Assembly: GCA_903925515.1 (NCBI GenBank)
Contig: CAIYFP010000133.1
Coordinates: 1-27,040, forward strand
Length of the DNA stretch: 27,040 bases
Direction: 5' to 3'
DNA from: an uncultured Verrucomicrobiota bacterium
GTDB taxonomy: Bacteria; Verrucomicrobiota; Verrucomicrobiia; Limisphaerales; UBA9464
Notes under the pieces: model-generated
What the model was told of the DNA's origin: nothing
Database searches by the model: none
Seen by the model: the letters and a program-made list of their open reading frames with translations, nothing else
Translations under genes and position numbers: made by a program
Part shown: positions 17,116 through 25,293 of the stretch, in pieces
How positions within the stretch are numbered: position 1 is the first letter of the stretch
Layout of the letters: each line of letters begins with the position of its first letter

Positions 17116-17282
17116 TGGCAGATGGACGCGGAGGTCTCGTCGGATGAGCCCAGCCGAGCCCATGACGCGGTCGCCCATTCGCTGCGACGGCGTGTGGGCA
17201 CGCAGCCTACCGCCACTCACCTCCTCGCAGATCGGGAGCTTGCCGCCTCCTCACACGGGGTTTTGGGCGCGTCTTGAAACGC
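17116..17282. other. Non-coding region between repeat pair and terminator
   Basis: No supported gene and no RNA fold recognised. Together with the repeat pair it makes the gap between leuC and the small secreted-protein gene mostly structural DNA. Confidence 0.4.
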
Positions 17283-17319
17283 AAAAGGCCGCCGCAGGAT
17301 GGGTTTTCCCGCGGCGGCC
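17283..17319 (-). terminator. Terminator of the secreted-protein/RND operon
   Basis: GGCCGCCGC (17287-17295) pairs perfectly with GCGGCGGCC (17311-17319) over 9 bp, with a 15-nt loop. On the minus strand TTTT follows at 17286-17283. It lies 64 nt past the stop of the gene ending at 17383. The T run is short but the stem is very stable. Confidence 0.65.
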
Positions 17320-17382
17320 ATGGGTTGGCCAGCGCATCAAGGATGGCTGGCCGGGTGCTTGGTTGTTTGCGGCTAGGCGTGC

Positions 17383-17814
17383 CTAGCGATTGGAAGCGGA
17401 CTCCTTGCCGGTCTCGGCGGGCTCCGTGGCCTTCTGGCGAGGCTTGCGCTCGGGCTTGGGACCGAGCGTGGCCTTGACCAGGATCTCGCGGGAGCCTTCG
17501 GGACGATTGACCAGTCCCTTGGCGTAGTCGCCCGGGGCGACCTCCTCGAGCTTGGCCGGCTTGCCGTCCTTCTCGAGCGTGGTGTCTGCCGTCACGTGGA
17601 GGACGCGCTCGGACTTCTTGCCCTCCAGGGTGATGGTGCGTGCGTTGAGGTTGACCGACTCCACCGTGCCCCGGAACGGATAGGTGCTTCCGGATGGCTT
17701 CTTCGACGCGGCCGCGGGCGCCTTGGGGGCGTCCGTGTCGGCGGCGAGGGTTGAGGTGGCGACTTGCGCGGCACAAACGGCCGCGACCAACAGGTTAATC
17801 CAACGATTATTCAT
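17383..17814 (-). CDS. Small secreted protein of unknown function (DUF5666-like fold possible)
   Basis: A 143-aa exported protein. The signal peptide covers about residues 1-25 (LLVAAVCAAQVATSTLA, cut before ADTDAP). A linker rich in Ala, Pro and Lys leads to one short beta-rich domain at about 43-115 (FRGTVESVNLNARTITLEGKKSERVLHVTADTTLEKDGKPAKLEEVAPGDYAKG). The tail is charged (KPERKPRQK). The pattern of a strand, 'TITLEG', and 'D' plus 'PGDYAKG' resembles small OB-like exported domains such as DUF5666, but I do not know its partner. It is 39 nt after the sugar-kinase stop and may be the last gene of the efflux operon. Its ribosome site is separated from the ATG by a hairpin (see 17815-17843). 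Confidence 0.78.
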   Translation of the reverse strand: MNNRWINLLVAAVCAAQVATSTLAADTDAPKAPAAASKKPSGSTYPFRGTVESVNLNARTITLEGKKSERVLHVTADTTLEKDGKPAKLEEVAPGDYAKGLVNRPEGSREILVKATLGPKPERKPRQKATEPAETGKESASNR

Positions 17815-17843
17815 AGGATGTCGTCGGGGGCCTACGACCTCCT
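17815..17843 (-). promoter_or_regulatory. Leader with hairpin between Shine-Dalgarno and start codon
   Basis: The only strong ribosome site, AGGAGG (17843 to 17838), lies 23 nt from the ATG at 17814, too far for direct use. GTCGT (17838-17834) can pair with ACGAC (17824-17820) over a 9-nt loop. Folding leaves ATCCT (5 nt) between the stem and the ATG, giving an effective spacing of about 5 nt. The fold could therefore bring the site into position. Confidence 0.4.
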
Positions 17844-17853
17844 ATTTTGGCCG

Positions 17854-18771
17854 TTACCGTCTTTCTCCGGATTTTTTTGGCCCGGTCCGGAGGGGGTCCG
17901 GGAGTCGTGGCGTGGCGCCGTGCTGGGTGCAAACGAAGGCGGCGACCTCGATGGCGCGTTCGAGGAGGAAATCCGGGGACCATGCCCCCAGCAAGCCGCG
18001 GATCAGGGTGGCCGTGAAGGCGTCGCCGGCCCCGACGGAATCGATGACGTCGATGCTCGGGGCGGGCCGGGAGAGCCATTGGCCGTCGAGCCAAAGGCCG
18101 GCACCATCACGCCCCATGGTGAGGGCCACGGCGGCGAGGCCAAACGCCGAGGCGATGCGCGCGACCTGTTCGCACGGCGTGCCTTCCAGCCCGAATCGGG
18201 CCGCAAGGACGGCCAATTCGTCCTCGTTGAGCTTCAGCACCGAGCAACGCCGCAACGAATCCTCGATCACGTCCGGGCCATGGAACGGAGGGCGCAGGTT
18301 GATGTCGCAGACGCGCAGGGCCCCGGGGCGAGTCGAGGCGAGGAGGCGGTTGATGGCCAATCGGGCTCCGGGTGTCCGCTGGGCAAGCGTGCCGAAGCAG
18401 ACGGCGTCGGCGGACGCCACGGCTGCAAGGGCGGCGTCCGAGGCATCGATCCGGTCCCATGCGACGTCCCGGACGATGTCGAAGGTGGGATGACCATGGG
18501 CATCGACAGCGACATGGACGGTGCCGGTAGAGGTGTCCGGAAGGGTGGCGACGGCGCGGACGTCGATGTCACGGGAGCGGAGGGAATCCAGCGCATGGCG
18601 ACCGAGGGCGTCGGCGCCGACGGCGGAGATCATCGCGGCATGGATGCCAAGGCTTGCAGCATGGCAGGCGACGTTGCATGGGGCGCCGCCGAGCCGGGGT
18701 CCGGAAGGCAGGAGGTCCCAGAGGACCTCGCCGATGCAGACGACGCGGGGGATGGCCGTGGCTTGGGTCAT
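17854..18771 (-). CDS. PfkB-family carbohydrate kinase (fructokinase-like)
   Basis: A 305-aa ribokinase-type sugar kinase that phosphorylates a sugar with ATP in the cytosol. Family signatures are GEVLWDLLP near the N-terminus, GGAPCNVACHAASLG (28-42, substrate-binding Gly-Gly) and the C-terminal DSVGAGDAFTATLIRG with catalytic base Asp250. The sequence is closest in feel to fructokinases, but the exact sugar cannot be read from motifs. The ATG at 18771 overlaps the RND pump's TGA as ATGA, so translation is probably coupled. A sugar kinase in an efflux operon is unusual. The start is fixed by the overlap and by the family N-terminus VVCIGEVLWDLL. Confidence 0.93.
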   Translation of the reverse strand: MTQATAIPRVVCIGEVLWDLLPSGPRLGGAPCNVACHAASLGIHAAMISAVGADALGRHALDSLRSRDIDVRAVATLPDTSTGTVHVAVDAHGHPTFDIVRDVAWDRIDASDAALAAVASADAVCFGTLAQRTPGARLAINRLLASTRPGALRVCDINLRPPFHGPDVIEDSLRRCSVLKLNEDELAVLAARFGLEGTPCEQVARIASAFGLAAVALTMGRDGAGLWLDGQWLSRPAPSIDVIDSVGAGDAFTATLIRGLLGAWSPDFLLERAIEVAAFVCTQHGATPRLPDPLRTGPKKSGERR

Positions 18772-21700
18772 GGGCGGGAGGGTGCCGGGGACGGGGGTGT
18801 CTCCATGCTGTTCGACGGCACCTCGCCGGGGGAAGGGCGTGCCGACGCCTGGAGGGATGCGAAGACGACGTACACAACCGGGATGACAAGGAGGGTCAGG
18901 AGCGTCGATGTCACCATGCCGCAGACGACGGCGACGCCCATGGGGCGGCGGGACTCGGCGCCGGCGCCGAAGCCGACGGCGATGGGCAGGATGCCGGCGA
19001 CGGTGGAGAGCGCGGTCATGAGGATGGGCCGGAGGCGTACGACGCCAGCCTGGAGCATGGCCTCGACGGGATCGATGCCATGTTCGGCCTGTTGGTTGGC
19101 GAACTCGACAAGGAGGATGGAGTTCTTGGTGACAAGGCCGAGGAGGAGGACGACGCCCACCTGGGAGAAGAGGTTCCAGTTCATGGAGGGGAGGGGCGGG
19201 ATGGCCCCCGAAAGGCCAAGGCGATGAAGGAGGAGGAGTCCGCCGAAGGCGCCGACGAGCGCGAGCGGGACGGCGAGGATGACGGTGAAGGGGTGAACGA
19301 GGCTCTCGAACTGGGCGGCGAGGGTCATGTACACGATGACGAGCGCGAGCCCGAAGACCCACCAGACCTCGGTGTTGGCCTCGCGAAGGTCGCGCGCCTC
19401 GCTGGACCATGCGTAGGTGGTCCCGGCCGGAAGCTCGCGGGCAAGGAAGGCCTCGGTGGTCGCGACGACGGCACCCATGGTGGCGCCGGGCGCCGGGGAG
19501 CCGGAGATGGTGGCGGAGCGGATGCGGCCGTAGTGATTGATGGCGTTGGGCGCGGCTCCGGCCCTGCGGTTGACGAGGCTGGAGAGCTGGATGAGCTGCC
19601 CCGAGGAGGAGCGGACGAAGAGGGTGTCGAGGTCCTGGGGTGTGAGGCGGGAGGAACGTTCGAGCTGGGCGATGACCTTGTATTCCTTCCCGGCCACCTT
19701 GATGCGCGAAAGGTCCAGCCCGCCAAACAGGATTTGGAGGGTGCGCGAGATGTCCTCGATGGAGACCCCGAGGGAAGCGGCGCGCGGGCGATCGACGGAG
19801 ATCTCGAGCTCGGGCTTGTTGACCTCGTAGGAGACGCGGACGTTCTGAAGGAGGGGTTGGCCGCCTGGGCCGGGCAATTGGCGGAGCTGGTTGGCGGTGG
19901 CCGAGGCAACGCGGTTGAGGGCGTCAAGGTCTTGGTTCTGGAGGACGAGCTCGAAGGGCGCGGAGAAGGAGCGGCCGATGGCCTTGGGGATGTTGGGGAT
20001 GGCGATGCCGCCCTCGACCTGCCCCATGAACCTGGAGCGGAGGCCGCCCGGGCCGTTGATGATCTCCTGGATGGAGCGGCGCGGGCCGTCCTTGAGGGTT
20101 GCAAACAGGATTCCGGAGGTGGCTTGGCCTGGCCCGGAGAAGCCGGGGGCCACGATGGCGGCGTAGGCGACGATCTCGGGAACCTCCGCGACGAAGGACT
20201 CCAGCTTGCGAAGCTGCCGGTCCGTGAACTCGGCGGTGGAGCCATTCGGGGTCACCATGAAGGCAAAGACGCGGCCCTTGTCCTCGTCCGGCAGGAAATC
20301 CTTGTCGAGCGCGTTGAAGAGGGGGAGCACGGCGCCGCCGGAGAGGAGGGCGATGAGGGCGACGAGAAGGACGCCGGCGATGCCGCGAAGGGGGAGCGGC
20401 AGGCGAGCAAGGGGCCTTGAGAGGGCGCGTGCGGCGAGGACGAACGGGCGGAGCACGCGGCCATACATGCGTCCCATGCCGTCGAAAATGGCTTCCAAGG
20501 CACGGTAGAGGGGCCCGTGGTTCTCGCGCTGCACGGGCTTGAGCAGGCGCGCGGCCATGGCGGGGGAGAGGGTGAGGGCCACGATGGCGGAGATGACCAC
20601 GGAGCCGCAGACGGCGACGGCGAACTCGATGAAGAGGCGGCCGGTCTGGCCGGACTGGAAGGCGAGCGGGATGAAGACGGCGACGAGCGAGAGCGTGATG
20701 GCGACGATGGCGACGGAGATTTCCTCCATGGCCTTGTACGCGGCCTGCATGGGGTGCAAGCCCTCCTCGATGTGCCGGTGGATGGCCTCGAGCACGACGA
20801 TGGCGTCGTCCACGACGACACCGATCGCGAGCACGAGGGCGAGCATGGTAAGGATGTTGATAGAGTACCCGAAGAGGTGGAGGACGGCGAAGGTGGCGAC
20901 GATGGAGACGGGGATGGCAACGGAGGGGATGAGCGTGGCGCGGAGGTTCCGGAGGAAGACGAAGATGATGAAGACGACGAGGAGGAAGGCGACGAGGAGC
21001 GTGTCCCAGACCTCGGAGATGGCCTTCTCGACATAGACGGCCTCGTCGTAGGTGACGCGAAGGGTGATGCCGGCGTCGATTTGTCCCTCCAGCCCGGCCA
21101 CTTGCGCGCGGATGCCGCGGGCGACGGCCACGGCGTTGGCCTTGGATTGCTTGACGATGCCAAGGAACACGGTGGGAAGGCCGTTGGCCCGGGCGGTGGT
21201 GCGGTAGTCCTCGACGCCCTCCTCGGCGCGGCCGACGTCCAGCAGGCGGACCACGGAGGTGCCGTCGGCGCGGACGACCAGCTCGTTGAACTCGGCGGCG
21301 GTCTTGAGCTCGCCGCGGGTGAGGATGGTCATTTCGCGGTCGAGGTTCTCGACGCGTCCGGAGGGGAGCTCGATGTTCTGCTGGCGGAGGGCGCGTTGGA
21401 CATCAAGGACGGTGACGCGGCGCGCGGCCATGCGTGCGGAGTCGAGCCAGAGGCGCATGGCGAAGCGTTTCTCGCCGCCGATGATGATGGAGGAGACGCC
21501 GGGGACGGTCTGGAAGCGGGGCTTGACGATGCGTTCGGCGATGGTGCTGAGCTCGAGCGGGGAATGGCGCGCGCTGTTCATGGCGACCCAGAGGACGGCC
21601 TGGGCGTCCGCGTCCTGCTTGGCCACGACGGGCTCGAGGATGTCGTCGGGAAGGGCGCCGCGGACGCGGCTGACGCGGTCGCGAACGTCTTGGGCGGCGA

Positions 21701-22007
21701 GGTCGATCTGGCGGGAGAGCTCGAACTCGATGGTGATGTTGGAGACCTGCTCGCGGGACTCGGAGGTGAGGGTGCGGATGCCCTCGATGTTGTTGATGGC
21801 TTCCTCAAGGCGCTCCGTGACCTCGGTCTCGACGACCTGGGCGTTGGCGCCGGGATAGACGGTGGTGACGGAGACGATGGGCGGGTCGATGTCCGGCAAC
21901 TCGCGGACGGGCAGTCGGCCAAGGGAGATGAGGCCGAAGAGCACGAGCGAGAGGTTGAGCATCGTGGCCAGGATGGGGCGCTTGATGGAGACGCGGCTGA
22001 GGAACAT
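18768..22007 (-). CDS. RND family efflux pump inner-membrane protein (HAE1/AcrB-like)
   Basis: A 1079-aa proton-driven RND transporter. The N-terminus MFLSRVSIKRPILATML is transmembrane segment 1. The first periplasmic loop holds LPDIDPPIVSVTTVYPGA. Segments 2-6 follow from about residue 335, with the proton-relay pair Asp400-Asp401 in GVVVDDAIVVLEAIHRH. The second half has a large loop ending in RAANTEV-like sequence, then GLVTKNSILLVEFANQQ, which carries the relay lysine. Segments near the C-terminus end in a Pro/Ser tail. Normal length is about 1030-1050, so the tail is slightly long. The ATG at 22007 fits the family start; the open frame upstream is only a shadow of the adaptor gene. No TolC-type outer-membrane gene is in the window. 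Confidence 0.96.
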   Translation of the reverse strand: MFLSRVSIKRPILATMLNLSLVLFGLISLGRLPVRELPDIDPPIVSVTTVYPGANAQVVETEVTERLEEAINNIEGIRTLTSESREQVSNITIEFELSRQIDLAAQDVRDRVSRVRGALPDDILEPVVAKQDADAQAVLWVAMNSARHSPLELSTIAERIVKPRFQTVPGVSSIIIGGEKRFAMRLWLDSARMAARRVTVLDVQRALRQQNIELPSGRVENLDREMTILTRGELKTAAEFNELVVRADGTSVVRLLDVGRAEEGVEDYRTTARANGLPTVFLGIVKQSKANAVAVARGIRAQVAGLEGQIDAGITLRVTYDEAVYVEKAISEVWDTLLVAFLLVVFIIFVFLRNLRATLIPSVAIPVSIVATFAVLHLFGYSINILTMLALVLAIGVVVDDAIVVLEAIHRHIEEGLHPMQAAYKAMEEISVAIVAITLSLVAVFIPLAFQSGQTGRLFIEFAVAVCGSVVISAIVALTLSPAMAARLLKPVQRENHGPLYRALEAIFDGMGRMYGRVLRPFVLAARALSRPLARLPLPLRGIAGVLLVALIALLSGGAVLPLFNALDKDFLPDEDKGRVFAFMVTPNGSTAEFTDRQLRKLESFVAEVPEIVAYAAIVAPGFSGPGQATSGILFATLKDGPRRSIQEIINGPGGLRSRFMGQVEGGIAIPNIPKAIGRSFSAPFELVLQNQDLDALNRVASATANQLRQLPGPGGQPLLQNVRVSYEVNKPELEISVDRPRAASLGVSIEDISRTLQILFGGLDLSRIKVAGKEYKVIAQLERSSRLTPQDLDTLFVRSSSGQLIQLSSLVNRRAGAAPNAINHYGRIRSATISGSPAPGATMGAVVATTEAFLARELPAGTTYAWSSEARDLREANTEVWWVFGLALVIVYMTLAAQFESLVHPFTVILAVPLALVGAFGGLLLLHRLGLSGAIPPLPSMNWNLFSQVGVVLLLGLVTKNSILLVEFANQQAEHGIDPVEAMLQAGVVRLRPILMTALSTVAGILPIAVGFGAGAESRRPMGVAVVCGMVTSTLLTLLVIPVVYVVFASLQASARPSPGEVPSNSMETPPSPAPSRP

Positions 22008-22093
22008 GGGATGCGGGTGGGCGAGGGTGGACTGGGGCCGAGCGATGCAGGGATGGGCGACGAGGCGGCGGGCTGCGCGGGGTGGCGGGAGAC

Positions 22094-23176
22094 CTAGGGG
22101 TTGTACGCGGCCGCGGAGGTGGCCGGGGCGAGACGCACCGGCGCGTTGGGGAAGAGTTTCTGGTGACCCTCGACGACGACGACCTCGCCGTTGGTGAGGC
22201 CGGAAAGGACCTCGGCCTTGCCGGCGAGGCGGAGGCCAACCTTGACGGGCCGCAGGACGGCGTTGGTCTGGGGGGTGACGACGAAGACCGAGAAGGAGTC
22301 GCCGTTGGAGAGAAGGGCGGGCTCGGGAACCACAAGGGCGTCGTCGCGCAGCCGGACGGCAAGGTCGAGCTTGGCGAACATGCCGGCGCGGAGGCGGCCG
22401 TCGGGGTTGGGGACGCGGGCCTTGACGAGGGCGGTGCGGGTGGCGAGGTCGAGCTGGGGGGACACGAAATAGACCTCGCCCTCGAAGGCGTCCTTGGGGA
22501 AGGCATCCACGCGGAAGCGTATCCGTTGGCCGACGGCGATCTGCCCGAGGTTGCGCTCGGGGACGTTCATCTCGGCCTTCACGGTCTGGAGGTCCACGAG
22601 CGAGGTGAGCGTGGTTTGGCGCGAGATGACTTGCCCGGGGCTGATGAGGCGGGTGCCGACGGTGCCGGCGAAGGGGGCGAGGATGCGTGCGTCGCGCAGG
22701 TTGCGGCGCCGGAGCTCCACGGAGGCCTGGTTCATGGTGAAGGTGGCGGAGGCCTGCTCGAACTCGGCCTGGGAGATCAGCTTTTCCGAGGCGAGCTGGC
22801 GGGCGCGCTTGAAGTTGGCCTCGGCAAGCGCTTGGCTCGCCTCGGCCTCGGCGAGGGTTGCCTTGAACTTGGTCTCGTCCAGCGCGACGAGCAGGGCGTC
22901 CTTCTCGACGCGTTGGCCTTCCTCGAAGCGGATGTCCGAAACGGTGCCGTCTGCCTCGCACTTGACCTCGACGGACTCGTTGGCGGCGATGGAGCCGACG
23001 AGCGGGACGACCTCCGTGACGGGTTGTTGCCGTGCGGGCACGGCGACGACCTGGACTGCCATGGGGCCGCCGGGCCGGGCTTGGCCCGGGGCGGCTCCGT
23101 TGCCGGGCGGCTTGCAACCAGTCCACGTGGCCCACATCAGGCCAAGGGCGAGGAGGCTCTTCGTATGTCTCGTCAT
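22094..23176 (-). CDS. RND efflux periplasmic adaptor lipoprotein
   Basis: A 360-aa membrane-fusion protein that links the RND pump to an outer-membrane channel. The start MTRHTKSLLALGLMWATWTGC gives a lipoprotein signal with Cys21 as the lipidated residue. The first half has the biotinyl-lipoyl-like motif (GSIAANESVEVKCEADGTVSDIRFEEGQRVEKDALL), and a coiled-coil hairpin (about 95-150, TLAEAEASQALAEANFKRARQLASEKLISQAEFEQA) follows. Then come ILAPFAGTVGTRLISPGQVI, a second lipoyl half, and a beta-barrel. The nearby ATG at 23197 would also be in frame but puts the signal peptide seven residues in. The pump gene follows 86 nt downstream. The gene is divergent from rfbF. Confidence 0.94.
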   Translation of the reverse strand: MTRHTKSLLALGLMWATWTGCKPPGNGAAPGQARPGGPMAVQVVAVPARQQPVTEVVPLVGSIAANESVEVKCEADGTVSDIRFEEGQRVEKDALLVALDETKFKATLAEAEASQALAEANFKRARQLASEKLISQAEFEQASATFTMNQASVELRRRNLRDARILAPFAGTVGTRLISPGQVISRQTTLTSLVDLQTVKAEMNVPERNLGQIAVGQRIRFRVDAFPKDAFEGEVYFVSPQLDLATRTALVKARVPNPDGRLRAGMFAKLDLAVRLRDDALVVPEPALLSNGDSFSVFVVTPQTNAVLRPVKVGLRLAGKAEVLSGLTNGEVVVVEGHQKLFPNAPVRLAPATSAAAYNP

Positions 23177-23349
23177 GTGCGCGTGACGGGCCGCCATGGG
23201 GCGTTGCCCGCGGCCGCCTATGGGCTGATGCCTTGGGTCTGGATTCAAGATGGAACTTTCGGGAAGGCAGCATGGTTGGCGGGGGAAGGATGTTGAAATC
23301 CGGCTGGGAACGCCCGGGCGACGCGGGATAGGCTGGGAAATCAGCCGCA
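23177..23349. other. Divergent intergenic region between the efflux operon and rfbF
   Basis: This 173-nt gap must hold the promoters of both the adaptor gene and rfbF. TTGAAA at 23293-23298 could be a -35 box for rfbF, but no -10 lies at the right distance. On the minus strand TTGAAT could serve the adaptor, followed 18 nt later by a poor CCCATA. No good inverted repeat was found. Confidence 0.35.
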
Positions 23350-24126
23350 ATGAAAGTCGTCATCCTGTGCGGTGGGCTAGGAACCCGCCTTCGCGAAGAA
23401 ACGGAGTACCGTCCGAAGCCGATGGTGCCCGTGGGCGGGCGCCCGGTGCTCTGGCACGTGATGAAGCTCTACGCGCAGGCCGGGCACAAGGACTTCATCC
23501 TGTGCCTTGGCTACAAGGGCGAGGTGATCAAGGACTACTTTCGCAACTACCTGTGGAACACGTCCGACGTGACGCTGCGCCTGGGGCGCCAGCCGCACAT
23601 CCGCTACCACAACACGCACGAGGAGGAGGACTGGACCGTGACGTTGCTGGAGACGGGGCTTGCGACGCAGACCGGGGGCAGGCTGAGGCGTGCGATGGCG
23701 CACGTGACGGACGACACCTTCCTGTTCACGTATGGGGACGGCCTGACCGACAGCGACATCAACGGGTCGGTGGCGTTCCACAAGGCGCATGGGGCGGTGG
23801 CGACGATCACGGCGGTGAAGCCGACGGGGCGGTTCGGCGAGCTGGCGATGGACGGGCAGACGATCACGGCGTTCCGGGAGAAGCCGGAGCGGGAAAACGC
23901 CTACATCAACGGCGGCTTCATGGTCATGGACCGGCGCGTGGCCGCGTATCTTGACGAGGGCGACGACTGCGTCTTCGAGCGCGGTCCGCTCGAGCGCCTT
24001 TCGCGGGACGGCCAGCTCAAGGCATGGTGCCATGACGGCTTCTGGCAGTGCATGGACACCTTCCGGGAGCAGCAGTTGCTGGAGGGGCTCTGGCAGCAGG
24101 GCCGGGCCCCGTGGAAGACGTGGTAG
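23350..24126 (+). CDS. rfbF: Glucose-1-phosphate cytidylyltransferase RfbF
   Basis: A 258-aa cytosolic enzyme that makes CDP-glucose from CTP and glucose 1-phosphate, the first step to CDP-linked dideoxy sugars of surface polysaccharides. The N-terminus MKVVILCGGLGTRLREETEYRPKPMVPVGG carries the GGxGTRLREET nucleotide loop (residues 8-17), with ETEYRPKPM typical of RfbF. Asp130 in YGDGLTD binds the metal. FREKPERENAYINGGFMV and FWQCMDTFREQQLLE are characteristic of the family. The length is standard. rfbG follows 24 nt downstream in the same direction, as in known rfb/ddh clusters. The ATG at 23350 fits the family start exactly; no strong ribosome site is seen. Confidence 0.97.
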   Translation: MKVVILCGGLGTRLREETEYRPKPMVPVGGRPVLWHVMKLYAQAGHKDFILCLGYKGEVIKDYFRNYLWNTSDVTLRLGRQPHIRYHNTHEEEDWTVTLLETGLATQTGGRLRRAMAHVTDDTFLFTYGDGLTDSDINGSVAFHKAHGAVATITAVKPTGRFGELAMDGQTITAFREKPERENAYINGGFMVMDRRVAAYLDEGDDCVFERGPLERLSRDGQLKAWCHDGFWQCMDTFREQQLLEGLWQQGRAPWKTW

Positions 24127-24150
24127 CCGGCGCCGCCACCCGCTCTCCCC

Positions 24151-25227
24151 ATGTTCAAGGAATTCTACTCGGGCCGCCGCGTCGCCATCACGGGGCATAC
24201 CGGCTTCAAGGGCGCATGGCTGGCCTTCTGGCTCTCCCGGCTGGGAGCGCGAGTGCATGGCTTCAGCCTGCCGCCGCCCACGCAGCCTTGCCTCCATGAG
24301 GTGCTGGGCCGCGCCTCGTTGTCATCCTCGGCCGAGGGCGACATCCGGGATCTTCCGCTCCTGCGGGCGTGGTTGCAGGGCGTGAAGCCGGACGTGGTGT
24401 TCCACCTCGCGGCCCAGCCGCTGGTGCGATTGTCGTATCGCGAGCCGATGGACACGCTGACCTCCTGCGTGCTTGGCACGGCCCATGTCCTTGAGGCGGC
24501 GCGGGCACTCGGGCCCGGAGCAAGGGTGGTCGTGGTCACCACGGACAAGGTGTACGAGAACCTCGGCTGGGAGCATGGCTACCGGGAAACCGACGCCTTG
24601 GGCGGGCTCGACCCGTACTCGGCGGCGAAGGCGGCGGCGGACATCGTCACGCATTCGTGGCGGCGTTGCTTCTTTGGCCCGGGCCGGGTCGCGACGGTCC
24701 GGGCCGGAAACGTGATCGGCGGCGGTGACTACGCGGCGGACCGGGTGCTGCCCGACGCGGTGCGTGCCTTGGTTTCGGGGGAGGAACTCGTCCTGCGGAA
24801 CCCCTCCTCGACACGCCCATGGCAGCATGTCCTCGACTGCCTTGCGGGATACATGCAGGTCGCGACGCGCCTCGATGGCTCGGGCTCGGCGCCGGATGCG
24901 TTCAACTTCGGGCCCGGGCCGGACGGGAGCCGGACGGTGGGCGAGTTGGTGGGCGAGTTTCACCGGCATTGGCCGGGGCGTTGGCGTCACGAGGCGGGCG
25001 ACGGGCAGGCCAAGGAATCGGCCCTGCTCAACCTCAGCATCGACCGTGCCTGCGCCGTCCTGGGCTGGCGTCCGGCATGGCCGTTTCGCAGGGCGGTGCA
25101 GGCTACTGCCGAGTGGTATCGGGCGCGGCACGGGTCCGCCGCGGCGGACATGGTCGCGTTCTCGACACGCCAACTCGAGGAACACCGCGAGGACGCCCGG
25201 GGCGTGGGCGCGGCGTGGGCCGGGTAA
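24151..25227 (+). CDS. rfbG: CDP-glucose 4,6-dehydratase RfbG
   Basis: A 358-aa extended short-chain dehydrogenase that converts CDP-glucose to CDP-4-keto-6-deoxyglucose. The N-terminal GHTGFKG (15-21) is the NAD-binding GxxGxxG, and HLAAQPLVR and TTDKVYEN (130-137) are typical of RfbG. The catalytic YxxxK is Tyr156-Lys160, with Thr131-Asp132-Lys133 in the sugar-binding strand. GNVIGGGDYA and RPWQHVLD fit the family. It follows rfbF by 24 nt. The next step, the 3-dehydratase RfbH, and any epimerase are not in the window; a Gfo/Idh/MocA gene on the opposite strand follows instead. The C-terminal 30 residues are slightly long. Confidence 0.97.
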   Translation: MFKEFYSGRRVAITGHTGFKGAWLAFWLSRLGARVHGFSLPPPTQPCLHEVLGRASLSSSAEGDIRDLPLLRAWLQGVKPDVVFHLAAQPLVRLSYREPMDTLTSCVLGTAHVLEAARALGPGARVVVVTTDKVYENLGWEHGYRETDALGGLDPYSAAKAAADIVTHSWRRCFFGPGRVATVRAGNVIGGGDYAADRVLPDAVRALVSGEELVLRNPSSTRPWQHVLDCLAGYMQVATRLDGSGSAPDAFNFGPGPDGSRTVGELVGEFHRHWPGRWRHEAGDGQAKESALLNLSIDRACAVLGWRPAWPFRRAVQATAEWYRARHGSAAADMVAFSTRQLEEHREDARGVGAAWAG

Positions 25228-25293
25228 AGTGGCGCAAGGCCGCTGCTGGAGCGTCGGCCATCGGGAGGGTGGCGCGACGAGGCCGCGGTTCCC

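Noticed and set aside
16962..17216. 84-aa minus-strand frame as a gene
   Set aside because: It is a reading of the REP-like element and its palindromes, not a protein family member.
18654..20420. 588-aa open frame opposite the RND pump, rich in Gly, Asp and Glu
   Set aside because: It is antisense to a clear RND gene. Its composition follows from GC-rich codons of the real gene; no family motif.
20517..22097. 526-aa acidic open frame on the plus strand
   Set aside because: Same reason: complement of the pump gene, with repeated D/E/G/H from complementing codon-biased sequence.
22007..23363. Extension of the RND frame upstream to 23363 (a 1531-aa reading)
   Set aside because: The added ~450 residues are the wrong frame of the adaptor gene, rich in Arg and Pro; the RND family starts at 22007.
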